Assembly (NCBI GenBank): GCA_021768625.1
Contig: JAETUM010000011.1
Span: forward strand, 1 to 57,574
From: Candidatus Stoquefichus sp.
GTDB taxonomy: Bacteria > Bacillota_I > Bacilli_A > Erysipelotrichales > Coprobacillaceae
Reading direction: 5' to 3'
DNA length: 57,574 bases
This document shows positions 46,519 to 54,746 of the stretch, piece by piece (position 1 is the stretch's first letter; every line of letters begins with the position of its first letter). The notes under the pieces are model-generated. The model made no database searches, was not told the DNA's origin, and saw nothing but the letters and a program-made list of their open reading frames with translations. Made by a program: the position numbers and the translations under genes.

Positions 46519-47541
46519 ATGGTTACAGATGGTATTGATGTTTCACAATATCAAGGTGTGATTAATTGGGAATTAGTTAAAAGACATATTGACTTTGCTA
46601 TTATAAGGTGTGGATATGGACAAGATATACCTGGACAAGACGATCGTATGTTTAAAAGAAATGCAGATGAATGTACAAGATTAGGAATACCTTTTGGTGT
46701 TTATTTATATTCATATGCACAAAATGAAAATGAAGCTTTATCAGAAGCAAGACATGTGATGAGGCTTATTAAAGATTATAAGATGGCATATCCTATTTAT
46801 TTGGATTTAGAAGATCCAAGAGTTGGAAGATTATCAAATGAACAAATAGAAAGAAATTGTAGAGTATTTGCAGATGAGTTGCAAAGAAATAATTATATGC
46901 CAGGATTTTATGCTTCGTATTATTGGTGGACAACAAAATTAACTAGTGATTTCTTCTCTCGTTATACAAGATGGGTAGCGAGATATGCAGATGAATTAGG
47001 AGAAAATGCTGATCTGTTTGATATGTGGCAATATTCTGATAATGGCTTTGTTGAAGGAATAGATGGTCCAGTTGATTTGAATTATAGTTATAGAGATTTT
47101 CCAGTAGAGATAAAGGAGCTTGGATTAAATAATTTTGAAAAAGAAGAGACACCATCACCAACACCAACAAACTATAAAGTTGGAGATCATGTTGTTTTTG
47201 ATCATGTATATATTTCATCAGATAGCAGTATTCCACTTATTCCTTATATGAATCATGGAACAATTACAAGAGTTGTAGATAACACAAGAAATCCATATCT
47301 TATCGGTAATGGATTGGGTTGGGTTAACAATGATAGTATAACAGGTCGTTTAAGTTATTTGTCAAATCCGACTTATCGTGGAGATTCTCTTGTTGATGCA
47401 TTAGTTCAAATAGGAGTGGATGCATCGTTTGAGTCACGACGTAATTTAGCTAATAAAAATGGTATTGAAAACTATACAGGAAGTGCTAGACAAAATTTAG
47501 AAATGCTTCGTTTATTAAAAGAAGGTAGATTAAAACAATAG
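46519..47541 (+). CDS. GH25 muramidase (lysozyme) with cell-wall-binding tail
   Basis: The 340-aa protein starts with a GH25 domain (about residues 1-190): VTDGIDVSQYQGVINWELVK, IIRCGYGQD, PFGVYLYSYAQN and the acid pair in IYLDLEDPRVG. After a short PSPTPT linker comes an SH3-like segment and a C-terminal repeat (GDSLVDALVQIGVDASFESRRNLANKNGIENYTG, in parts) familiar from phage-type endolysins. No signal peptide is seen. The start at 46519 follows GGGGGTGAAAAA. Either a housekeeping autolysin or a domesticated prophage lysin is possible. Confidence 0.85.
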   Translation: MVTDGIDVSQYQGVINWELVKRHIDFAIIRCGYGQDIPGQDDRMFKRNADECTRLGIPFGVYLYSYAQNENEALSEARHVMRLIKDYKMAYPIYLDLEDPRVGRLSNEQIERNCRVFADELQRNNYMPGFYASYYWWTTKLTSDFFSRYTRWVARYADELGENADLFDMWQYSDNGFVEGIDGPVDLNYSYRDFPVEIKELGLNNFEKEETPSPTPTNYKVGDHVVFDHVYISSDSSIPLIPYMNHGTITRVVDNTRNPYLIGNGLGWVNNDSITGRLSYLSNPTYRGDSLVDALVQIGVDASFESRRNLANKNGIENYTGSARQNLEMLRLLKEGRLKQ

Positions 47542-47566
47542 GGATTGAAATCCTTATTGTTTTTTG
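47532..47566 (+). terminator. Terminator after the GH25 gene
   Basis: AACAATAGGGATT and AATCCTTATTGTT (G-T pairs) overlapping the stop codon and followed by a T run. Confidence 0.85.
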
Positions 47567-47631
47567 TTTATGCAATTAAAAAATGATGATAATTAATAAA
47601 AAGTATAAGGAAAATATAGAAAAATGATATA

Positions 47632-47660
47632 TTGTATTTATGTTTATACAATAGTATAAT
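47632..47660 (+). promoter_or_regulatory. Promoter of the yitT-type gene
   Basis: TTGTAT (47632-47637) and TATAAT (47655-47660), spacer 17. Confidence 0.75.
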
Positions 47661-47690
47661 TATTGATGGATTATTTGGAGGTAAAGAAAA

Positions 47691-48572
47691 ATGGTTTATG
47701 CTAAATCAGAAGATAATAAAAATTGGAAAAAACATATGATGTCATTTGTATGTGTTTGTATAGCATCTCTTATTATGTCTGCCAATATTAAATCATTTGT
47801 TAGGGCAGGAAATTTAATTCCTGGGGGATTTACAGGACTGTCTTTATTAATTCAAAGAGCAAGTCTTGAGTTTTTGAATATTAATTTACCATATTCCATG
47901 ATAAATATTTTATTAAATGCAGGTCCTGCTTTTATTGGTTTTAAATTGATCGGAAAAAAATTTACAGGATATTCAGTTATGATGATTGTTCTTAATTCTA
48001 TATTAGTTGATATTATTCCTGTAACACCAATAACATATGATCCATTATTAGTATCAGTATTTGGAGGAATACTTAATGGTATTGCTATAGTTATTGCATT
48101 GCATGGAAAGGCTTCTAGTGGAGGAACAGATTTTATAGCCATTTACTTATCTAATAAGTTAAAACAACCTTCTTGGAATATTATTTTTGGAATTAATGTT
48201 ATTATTTTGATAACAGCAAGTTTGACCTTTGGATTTGAAGAAGCTATGTATTCTATTATTTTTCAATTTGTTTCTACACAAGTTATTGAGAGATTCCATC
48301 AGAGGGATCAACAAGTAACATTGTTCATTATTACAAGTGTACCAGAAGAAATAGAAAGAAAATTAATGGTATATACACATCATGGAATAACACGTTTTGA
48401 AGGAAAAGGATGTTATTTAAAGGAAGATAAGACTTTGTTATATACTGTTGTTGGAGCTGATGAGGTAAAAGATGTTATTACTTTTGTAAAAAAAGAAGAT
48501 CCAAAGGTTTTTGTGAACATTGTAAAATCTAGTGGGGTTAAGGGTAATTTCTATCAAGAACCTTTGGAATAG
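47691..48572 (+). CDS. YitT-family membrane protein (DUF161 + DUF2179)
   Basis: The 293-aa protein has five or six membrane helices in the first 205 residues, with the family patterns NLIPGGFTGLSLLIQR and SSGGTDFIAIYLSNKL. The soluble DUF2179 domain follows (about 210-290, with GITRFEGKGCYLKEDKTLLYTVV). The role is unknown in the family, which is widespread and multicopy in Firmicutes. RBS GGAGGTAAAGA; its own promoter lies at 47632-47660. Confidence 0.9.
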   Translation: MVYAKSEDNKNWKKHMMSFVCVCIASLIMSANIKSFVRAGNLIPGGFTGLSLLIQRASLEFLNINLPYSMINILLNAGPAFIGFKLIGKKFTGYSVMMIVLNSILVDIIPVTPITYDPLLVSVFGGILNGIAIVIALHGKASSGGTDFIAIYLSNKLKQPSWNIIFGINVIILITASLTFGFEEAMYSIIFQFVSTQVIERFHQRDQQVTLFIITSVPEEIERKLMVYTHHGITRFEGKGCYLKEDKTLLYTVVGADEVKDVITFVKKEDPKVFVNIVKSSGVKGNFYQEPLE

Positions 48573-48581
48573 AGATTATAT

Positions 48582-49316
48582 TTATATATTGAGAATATTA
48601 AGAAATATTTCATTTAACAAATGATAATCAAGATTTGTTTTTTCATGTATTAAATAGGGTTTAATGAATTGAAACTGTTTTTCAATATAATTGTTAAGTT
48701 CTGGTGATTCTTGAAAAGAATCATTTTCTTTTTGTGTTCTTTTCTGTTCAATGAGTGATAATACATAGGCTTTAAGTTCATGTATTAGTTGTTCCTGAAC
48801 AAGAATTTCTAACTGAATAGGAGGAGGTGTTCCTTTTTCAATGACCCATAGACAAGATAGGATTGTTCTTAGTGTATATAAGTATCTCTTCAAAGTCTTA
48901 GGTTTCTGATAAGTAGTTATAGACATGTGATAATAGTGATGTAAAGCTTTTTGAATTTGGAAATAGTATTCAAATGCTGGTTGTATTGATTCCCACTCAG
49001 ATGTACGTTTATACATAATTGGAGAATGATTCCATTCATATAAAGTAGGATTAGATTGATAAAGTAGCTTTAAAGCCTTTTGTAAATCCCAACCATTAAT
49101 ATCATAAATATTATTAAGTTCAAAATGAATAGTATCTTTTTTAGGAAACATGGATAAGTAATCTTTTATCTTTCTAACATAAATAAATCTCACATCATAA
49201 TCACTATCATCACTTTCAAATCCCCAAGCTCTGCTTCCAGATTCCACAGCATAAATAATTTTTACATCTTCTTTTTCTTCAATTTCTTTTAATTTTAATA
49301 AAATTGTTTCCTTCAT
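48582..49316 (-). CDS. Predicted nucleotidyltransferase (COG3541/YcgL type) next to RtcB
   Basis: The 244-aa protein has the nucleotidyltransferase signature with two acids: YAVESGSRAWGFESDDSDYDVRFIYVR. This family (DUF4037/YcgL-like) is often found beside RtcB RNA ligases and is thought to add nucleotides to damaged RNA ends. It is the last gene of a minus-strand operon, 12 bases after rtcB, and convergent with yitT. The activity is inferred from family and neighbourhood. Confidence 0.85.
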   Translation of the reverse strand: MKETILLKLKEIEEKEDVKIIYAVESGSRAWGFESDDSDYDVRFIYVRKIKDYLSMFPKKDTIHFELNNIYDINGWDLQKALKLLYQSNPTLYEWNHSPIMYKRTSEWESIQPAFEYYFQIQKALHHYYHMSITTYQKPKTLKRYLYTLRTILSCLWVIEKGTPPPIQLEILVQEQLIHELKAYVLSLIEQKRTQKENDSFQESPELNNYIEKQFQFIKPYLIHEKTNLDYHLLNEIFLNILNI

Positions 49317-49328
49317 CCTTCATCACCC

Positions 49329-50546
49329 TTATGCTTTAAAATTATATACAGGTTTAATTATTTTTAATATTTCAACAGTATCATTAATGTTATTGACAAT
49401 ATCATCTATAGATTTATAAGCCATGGGACACTCATCTAATGTCCCTTCATTAATAGAAGTTGTATAAATACCTTGCATTTGTTCTTCAAAGTCAATTAAG
49501 GAGAACTTTTCTTTGGCTTGATTACGACTAAATAAGCGACCTGCACCATGAGGGGCAGAAAAATTCCAATCTGAATTACCTTTACCTTTACAAATAAGAC
49601 TTCCATCACGCATATTAATAGGTATTAATAGAATTTCATCTTTTCTTGCTGAAACAGCTCCCTTTCTAATAATATGATAATCATGATCTATATAGTTATG
49701 AATGGTTTCAAAATAGTGGAAATCTTCTAGTGACTTATTAAATAAATGTTCAAGAATAATGTTTGCAATCATTTTTCTATTGAAAATAGCATACTGTTGA
49801 CATATCTTCATATCATGTAAATATTTTTCTTTATATTCACCAGTTAAATAACATAAATCTTTTGGAATGTTTAATCCTTTTGCTTCAAAAGAACGATGGA
49901 GTTCTTTAATAGCATTTTGAATTTCTTTTCGTCTTCCTTGTGCTTTATACTCATCAATAATTTGTTGTTGTTTTTGATAAAGCTTATCTTTTCCTTGCAT
50001 TAATTCAATAGCAAGATTTTGATAATAATCAGCAACTTGTTTTCCTAAATTTCTACTTCCTGTATGAATAACTAAGTATTTATTGTTATCTTCATCTTGA
50101 TCAATCTCAATAAAATGATTACCTCCACCTAATGTTCCAATACTTCTTTCTAATCTCTTAGAATCCTTTAAGTTTCTATAACAATACAAGTTTTTTAAAT
50201 TATCGAAACGGGCAATTCTTCCATTATGAACATTTTTACCACATGGAACATATTGTCTAATAATATGATCTAAGTGTTTAAAAGAGAAATCTAGGTTTCC
50301 TAGTTCTACAGTGAGCATCCCACAACCAATATCAACTCCTACAATATTAGGAATAATTTTATCTTTTAAGTCAGCAGTAAATCCTATAACACATCCATTT
50401 CCAGCATGTGCATCTGGCATAATGCGTATTTTTGCATCTTGTGTAAATGATTGATTACATAATATTTGAATTTGTTCAATAGCTGTTTCATCTATAATAT
50501 CAGTAAAAATTTTTGCAGTTGTATAGCTTCCTTTTATTTCTATCAT
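49329..50546 (-). CDS. rtcB: RtcB-family RNA-splicing ligase
   Basis: RtcB joins a 3'-phosphate or 2',3'-cyclic phosphate RNA end to a 5'-OH with GTP and Mn2+. The 405-aa protein has metal ligands in GVDIGCGML, GGGNHFIEI and HTGSRNLG, and the guanylated histidine in APHGAGR. It is the shorter bacterial form without an archease partner in sight. The start at 50546 follows AGGAGTGAAATAT; a GTG nine bases upstream is too close to the ribosome site. Two WYL regulators lie upstream and a nucleotidyltransferase downstream. Confidence 0.93.
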   Translation of the reverse strand: MIEIKGSYTTAKIFTDIIDETAIEQIQILCNQSFTQDAKIRIMPDAHAGNGCVIGFTADLKDKIIPNIVGVDIGCGMLTVELGNLDFSFKHLDHIIRQYVPCGKNVHNGRIARFDNLKNLYCYRNLKDSKRLERSIGTLGGGNHFIEIDQDEDNNKYLVIHTGSRNLGKQVADYYQNLAIELMQGKDKLYQKQQQIIDEYKAQGRRKEIQNAIKELHRSFEAKGLNIPKDLCYLTGEYKEKYLHDMKICQQYAIFNRKMIANIILEHLFNKSLEDFHYFETIHNYIDHDYHIIRKGAVSARKDEILLIPINMRDGSLICKGKGNSDWNFSAPHGAGRLFSRNQAKEKFSLIDFEEQMQGIYTTSINEGTLDECPMAYKSIDDIVNNINDTVEILKIIKPVYNFKA

Positions 50547-50555
50547 ATATTTCAC

Positions 50556-50643
50556 TCCTTTTTGTATCTTGTAATGAAAGGATACTAAAGATTATTGTTA
50601 AATTCATGGAAAAAAAGTTGCGAACTTAAAAAAGTATATAACT
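50556..50643 (-). promoter_or_regulatory. rtcB upstream region, no clear sigma-A promoter
   Basis: The 97 bases between the WYL gene and rtcB contain the WYL terminator and a T-rich stretch but no good -35/-10 pair. Expression may need activation, or residual read-through; a WYL activator is the natural candidate. This is inference from an absence. Confidence 0.35.
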
Positions 50644-50665
50644 TTATTTTAAGTTACATACTTTT
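50627..50665 (-). terminator. Terminator after the second WYL gene
   Basis: A 14-pair stem (50651-50664 with 50631-50644 on the minus strand) encloses the stop codon region and runs into a T tract. It separates the WYL pair from rtcB transcriptionally. Confidence 0.8.
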
Positions 50666-51537
50666 TGCATTATTAAACGATCTTTTATTTGTTTAACAAA
50701 TGAATCTGGCTCAATGACTTTAATTAATGGTCCAAAGGAAAGGACTCTTATAATCATTTCTGTTTCATCTTGGGTTTCATAATAAATTTTAACTTTGTAA
50801 TTATTTTTATCAATTTGCTCTGCTTGTTTTTGTAAGTCAGCAAAATGAGTCATAACACGTTCTAGAGCATTCCTCTCATCATAAATATTTAAAACAAAGT
50901 ATTTTTTAGAGGGTGGAAATATTGAAATATCTTGTGAGTATTCATTGAGTAATTCAATGGATTTTATTTTATGAATGTTAAGAATTTTCTTTTTGTTTTG
51001 ATGAATAACATAGAGTCTAAATTTATCATCTTTTAGAGAGTATTCAATATGATAAGGAATACAAATCATTTCTTTTTCTAAGTAATGAACTTTTATTGCT
51101 TTCTTATAACGAATAGCCTTTAACGATAGTTGAAATATTTCTTGATAAGAATCATCATCATATGGATCACCATCTTGATATTGATCATATATCACATAAT
51201 CATCTTGAGTAAATAATGGTTGAATATTATCTAAATCTGGAAAATCAAGAGAAAAAAGTTTGATTTTTGGATCAAGACTTATTGTCTTTAACCAACGTTT
51301 TTCTAATAATGTTAGAGGAAGTGAGTAATGATGTTGTAAAGGTGTATGAAATGGTTTATCAAATATTTGCCATTTCTTTTCGTTTAAAGATGGAATGATG
51401 TGTAAATGACTTTCTTCAAAAGCATATTGATGAATAATTGATAACATGTTTTCATTTGTTAATTTGTTATCAATTGCAAGGTTGATCATTTCTCCAACAC
51501 AGTGATAATAGCAACCATATACTTCATGAAATAACAT
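50644..51537 (-). CDS. WYL-domain regulator without obvious DNA-binding domain
   Basis: A WYL-family protein, about 297 aa. It has the ligand/nucleic-acid-sensing WYL core (residues about 165-230: IRYKKAIKVHYLEKEMICIPYHIEYSLKDDKFRLYVIHQ, read in parts) and a C-terminal WCX-like extension (VLSFGPLIKVIEPDSFVKQIK). No clear helix-turn-helix is seen at the N-terminus. Its start overlaps the end of the preceding WYL gene; I favour 51537, nine bases after GGAG, over the first ATG at 51558. It may pair with the preceding protein, as PafB and PafC do. Confidence 0.8.
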   Translation of the reverse strand: MLFHEVYGCYYHCVGEMINLAIDNKLTNENMLSIIHQYAFEESHLHIIPSLNEKKWQIFDKPFHTPLQHHYSLPLTLLEKRWLKTISLDPKIKLFSLDFPDLDNIQPLFTQDDYVIYDQYQDGDPYDDDSYQEIFQLSLKAIRYKKAIKVHYLEKEMICIPYHIEYSLKDDKFRLYVIHQNKKKILNIHKIKSIELLNEYSQDISIFPPSKKYFVLNIYDERNALERVMTHFADLQKQAEQIDKNNYKVKIYYETQDETEMIIRVLSFGPLIKVIEPDSFVKQIKDRLIMQKVCNLK

Positions 51538-52762
51538 TAACATCATCTCCAATCTCATATAATTTATACATTGCTTGTATATCTTGTTTTAAACGATTTT
51601 CTACAGTTCTATTAGAAAAATTAACCTTTGTAATACGACATATAAAAGTTCTTATCCAAGGCATTAATTCATTTGTATCATAAACATCTGCTTGAAAGCA
51701 GTAATGGCAATCATCAACTTTTATAATTGTTCCAATACGTTTTTCTCTCATGAGTCTTTGATAAATATATTGTTCATTTTTTTCAATACGAATAGTGAAT
51801 TCAACATGTTCTAAATGATATGGAATATATTGGATGGACCAAATATGATTTTGTACATCTTTTAATTTTTCTCTATATACATCAAATAAAGGACAAGTTT
51901 CTTTTAATATAACTTTATATATATAATCAATACGATATGTTTTGATAGTTTTAAAACGTGGTGTATACGCTAAAAGATGGCAACGTCCAGTTTGAGAACT
52001 TATATATATTCTTAATGGAACAATGTAAAAATAACTTTCTTTTTGTGTTTTTGGATTATGATTATATATCATGGTATATCTTTTTTGTTGCATAGCAGAA
52101 AAGAGATAATAAATAATTTCACTCTCTATAGCATATGATATGTAATGATGCTTAAAACGAAAATAATCATGATGCTCAATTCTATTTAATAAATAACTTC
52201 CAATAACACCTAAAGGATTTACTTCAGAAAAATAAAGTAATGCATCTTCATAGCATTGTATCGGAAAAGAAGCAGTTCTTTGATAAATATTTTGATTATT
52301 TATCTTTGTCATTTGTATGAGTCCTAATTTAATATACTCATTAAGTTTTTTACGTATTGTTGATTCATCAAAAGGAATAGGATATTGAAAGTGAGATAAA
52401 TACTCATCAGTCTTATAAACAATTTCTTTTAAAGAAAGTTGAATTGTTTCATCATATAAAATATCAAAAAGTATAAAATGAAAAGTTATACTTTTATCAA
52501 CAAAACTTTTAGATTGAAAAGTTTTGTATAAAGGATTATGAGGGAGCAAACGATTATCTATAGATAAAAAAACAAGTTTAGAATTTGTATATTGAAAAGA
52601 CATATACTCTTTCAAATAACTTTCTAATCTTCTTTTTTCATTATCATATGAACGACGACTTTTCTTTTTTATATAATTTCGACTTCTAAAACCATAAATA
52701 TAAAATTCATGTAAATAATCACGAATTCTTTCAAAATGTTTGATTAACTCATTATATGCCAT
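51524..52762 (-). CDS. WYL-domain transcriptional regulator with winged-helix segment
   Basis: The 412-aa protein has a winged-helix-like segment at about residues 100-165 (LSLKEIVYKTDEYLSHF, STIRKKLNEYIKLGLIQM) and a WYL domain (about 245-305, with FYIVPLRIYISSQTGRCHLLAYTPRF). A WCX-type C-terminal part follows. Start at 52762 (MAYNELIK) after AAGGTGAT; an ATG three bases earlier and one further upstream are less well spaced. It is first in the operon WYL-WYL-rtcB-nucleotidyltransferase and probably senses RNA damage or a nucleotide signal. Confidence 0.82.
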   Translation of the reverse strand: MAYNELIKHFERIRDYLHEFYIYGFRSRNYIKKKSRRSYDNEKRRLESYLKEYMSFQYTNSKLVFLSIDNRLLPHNPLYKTFQSKSFVDKSITFHFILFDILYDETIQLSLKEIVYKTDEYLSHFQYPIPFDESTIRKKLNEYIKLGLIQMTKINNQNIYQRTASFPIQCYEDALLYFSEVNPLGVIGSYLLNRIEHHDYFRFKHHYISYAIESEIIYYLFSAMQQKRYTMIYNHNPKTQKESYFYIVPLRIYISSQTGRCHLLAYTPRFKTIKTYRIDYIYKVILKETCPLFDVYREKLKDVQNHIWSIQYIPYHLEHVEFTIRIEKNEQYIYQRLMREKRIGTIIKVDDCHYCFQADVYDTNELMPWIRTFICRITKVNFSNRTVENRLKQDIQAMYKLYEIGDDVNVIS

Positions 52763-52781
52763 CATATCACCTTCTTTTTTC

Positions 52782-52791
52782 ATTATAACAA
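52782..52791 (-). promoter_or_regulatory. Extended -10 promoter of the WYL pair
   Basis: TTGTTATAAT on the minus strand (TGnTATAAT), about 10 bases before the ribosome site. Confidence 0.55.
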
Positions 52792-52806
52792 AAAAAGAAA
52801 TTCATT

Positions 52807-53340
52807 TTAATATGAATTCTTTGAATAAGTATTATCTTTTTGTTTGTAGTAATCTTGAAGAAATGATTCAAATATTTCTATGTGTAATTGTTCATCCATA
52901 ATAATACGTTTTAACATATCTTGAATAATTTTCTCATCAATACAAGACATTTGATATTGATAATTTGTAATAGTGTTTTGTTCTTGAATAATTGCATTTT
53001 CTAATAATGTATGAATTTGACGTGGATATACATTAAAACCTGGTGACCAATATTCTAATAAGTCCTGATGACAATCCCATAGACGTGGATCTGCACCAAG
53101 TTTATAACACATTCTAGCAAAGATATCCAAGTGTTTCATTTCAACGATAGCTATTTGATTCATAGCTCTGGATAATTCTGGCCATTGATTTTCTAAAATA
53201 ATATGATTATAGAAATAAAGGCTTACTGCATTCATTTCAGAATGTAAACCACCTAAATTCGATAGAATAATTTGACTATATTCTATGTTTGTATCTAAAT
53301 TTTGTATAGAAGGATAGGGGATATCAAGTGTATATTTCAT
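52807..53340 (-). CDS. Ferritin-like di-iron protein
   Basis: The 177-aa helical protein has the ligands of the ferritin-like fold: Glu in LHSEMNAVSLYFYNH, ExxH in IVEMKHLDIF, Glu in IIQEQNTITNYQYQ and ExxH in IMDEQLHIEIF. It resembles rubrerythrin-like proteins without the rubredoxin part, so peroxide scavenging or oxidative defence is possible; substrate and redox partner are unknown. Its ribosome site (GGAGG) lies inside the terminator hairpin of the preceding acetyltransferase gene. Confidence 0.75.
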   Translation of the reverse strand: MKYTLDIPYPSIQNLDTNIEYSQIILSNLGGLHSEMNAVSLYFYNHIILENQWPELSRAMNQIAIVEMKHLDIFARMCYKLGADPRLWDCHQDLLEYWSPGFNVYPRQIHTLLENAIIQEQNTITNYQYQMSCIDEKIIQDMLKRIIMDEQLHIEIFESFLQDYYKQKDNTYSKNSY

Positions 53341-53342
53341 AG

Positions 53343-53374
53343 AAAAACCTCCATATTGATATATATGAAGGTTT
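53343..53374 (-). terminator. Acetyltransferase terminator containing the Shine-Dalgarno of the ferritin-like gene
   Basis: On the minus strand, arms 53374-53363 and 53356-53345 pair over 12 bases (one G-T) and are followed by a T run. GGAGG (53352-53348) lies in the 3' arm, seven bases before the ATG at 53340. Confidence 0.8.
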
Positions 53375-53885
53375 ATTTATTTTTATTCAATAATTTTTCA
53401 AATGCTATACGTGGTGCTCCATTTTCTAGAGAGATTTGCCCACAATATTCAAAACCATTTTTATTTAAAAAGGCTTGCATAGATAAGTTATCTTGATGTG
53501 TATCAATACGTATACTTTGAATGTTTTGCTTTTGACATTGTTGTTGGGCATATAGCAACATTTCTTTAGCTAAGTTATGTCCTTTCATATCTTCATCAAC
53601 AACAATTCTATGTATAACTGCATAAGGTTGATGTTTGGTTTTCCATTGTCCATTAATCTTAGCATAGTTTAAATCATCTTCAATAGAGAAGTACATAGTG
53701 CCAATGACTTTTTCATCAAAAAGAACATAACTATGTTTCTTTGAAATATCATTGGCTAGTTGTTGTTCATTCGGATATCCATCTTGCCATTGATCAATTC
53801 CATTTCTTTTAAAATAACTTTGAGCTTGTTGGATAAGTCTCATCATTTGAGAAATATCTTTTTCAGTAGAATGTCTTATTTTCAT
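53373..53885 (-). CDS. GNAT-family N-acetyltransferase
   Basis: A 170-aa acetyltransferase with the acetyl-CoA-binding segment VIHRIVVDEDMKGHNLAKEMLLYAQQQCQ and the later IRIDTHQDNLSMQAFLNKNGFEYCG. The substrate is unknown; the N-terminus IRHSTEKDISQMMRLIQQAQSYFKRNG suggests a small-molecule or antibiotic-type GNAT. Second gene of a pair with the next upstream GNAT, two bases apart. The terminator overlaps its stop codon. Confidence 0.85.
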   Translation of the reverse strand: MKIRHSTEKDISQMMRLIQQAQSYFKRNGIDQWQDGYPNEQQLANDISKKHSYVLFDEKVIGTMYFSIEDDLNYAKINGQWKTKHQPYAVIHRIVVDEDMKGHNLAKEMLLYAQQQCQKQNIQSIRIDTHQDNLSMQAFLNKNGFEYCGQISLENGAPRIAFEKLLNKNK

Positions 53886-53887
53886 GA

Positions 53888-54385
53888 TTAACCCCCTAAT
53901 AATCCATACAAAATAGCATCATAATGATGACCATTTTTATATATATGTTTTTTGAAATATCCTTCTTTAGAAAAACCACATTTTTCTAATAAATGAGCAG
54001 ATGCAGTATTGTCAGCAAAGACTTCAGCATAAATTTTTGTAACAATAAAATTATCAAAAACAAATTGACATACTAAAGGAATAACATAGCTCATAATGCC
54101 TTTATTCCAATAATCAACACCAAGCCAGTATCCCAATTCACAATTTTGACAATAAATATCCTTTTGAAAAGTTACGCCAATACATCCAACACAAATATCA
54201 TTAACAACAATTGCAAAATCTACTTGATGATGTTCTATAGAGAATTGAATAAATTGCATAGCATCATAAACAGTATAAGGATGAGGAAAAGAATTCCTTA
54301 AATATTGACAAACACGTTTATCATTAGCAAAATAAGCAAGTTGACCAGGATCAATTTGATCTAAATTTCTAAGTTCAATTTTCAT
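53888..54385 (-). CDS. GNAT-family acetyltransferase, RimJ/RimL type
   Basis: A 165-aa GNAT of the RimJ/RimL class: start MKIELRNLDQIDP, middle CELGYWLGVDYWNKGIMSYVIPLVCQFVFD, then KIYAEVFADNTASAHLLEKCGFSKEGYFKKHIYKNG, read in parts. Members acetylate protein N-termini or amino compounds; the target cannot be named. It is the first gene of the small acetyltransferase operon, driven by the extended -10 at 54413-54422, and divergent from the ywzB-type gene. Confidence 0.88.
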   Translation of the reverse strand: MKIELRNLDQIDPGQLAYFANDKRVCQYLRNSFPHPYTVYDAMQFIQFSIEHHQVDFAIVVNDICVGCIGVTFQKDIYCQNCELGYWLGVDYWNKGIMSYVIPLVCQFVFDNFIVTKIYAEVFADNTASAHLLEKCGFSKEGYFKKHIYKNGHHYDAILYGLLGG

Positions 54386-54412
54386 AGTTTCTCCTTAAAA
54401 TAAAAATGATTT

Positions 54413-54422
54413 ATTATAACAT
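54413..54422 (-). promoter_or_regulatory. Extended -10 promoter of the acetyltransferase pair
   Basis: ATGTTATAAT on the minus strand, the same form as at 6510, 18704, 33784, 34421 and 46361. Confidence 0.6.
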
Positions 54423-54457
54423 ATTCAATCATTGATAATGACATGATAGTATTTCTA

Positions 54458-54486
54458 TTGTTATTGTACAAAATATTCAGTATAAT
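54458..54486 (+). promoter_or_regulatory. Promoter of the ywzB-spoIID region
   Basis: TTGTTA (54458-54463) and TATAAT (54481-54486), spacer 17, just before the ribosome site of the DUF1146 gene. Confidence 0.75.
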
Positions 54487-54511
54487 GAAAAGGAAAAAAG
54501 GATGTGAAAGA

Positions 54512-54718
54512 ATGTTAGCACATTTTATGAGAGTGGCTGTATATATTATATCAGTTGTATTATCTATGTATGGATTGAGTTGTTTTCGATTTGAGAATTA
54601 TATTAAAAGAGGAAAAATAAGAGAGTTTTATATCTTTTATATTGTAACCTCACTAGGATTGGCTTATTTATTTGCTCAATTTATTTTAAGTTTTGTTAAT
54701 ATGAGTTTTTATGCATAA
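54512..54718 (+). CDS. ywzB: DUF1146 (YwzB) family membrane protein
   Basis: The 68-aa protein has two membrane segments with a basic loop (FENYIKRGKIREFY) between them, which matches the YwzB family of unknown function. In Bacillus ywzB lies just upstream of murAA and spoIID; here murA is missing and spoIID follows directly. The start at 54512 (MLAHFMRV) is after AAAAGGATGTGAAAGA; an upstream in-frame ATG overlaps the promoter. Confidence 0.8.
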   Translation: MLAHFMRVAVYIISVVLSMYGLSCFRFENYIKRGKIREFYIFYIVTSLGLAYLFAQFILSFVNMSFYA

Positions 54719-54746
54719 TGTAAAGAAGGAAAACATATATTAAAAT

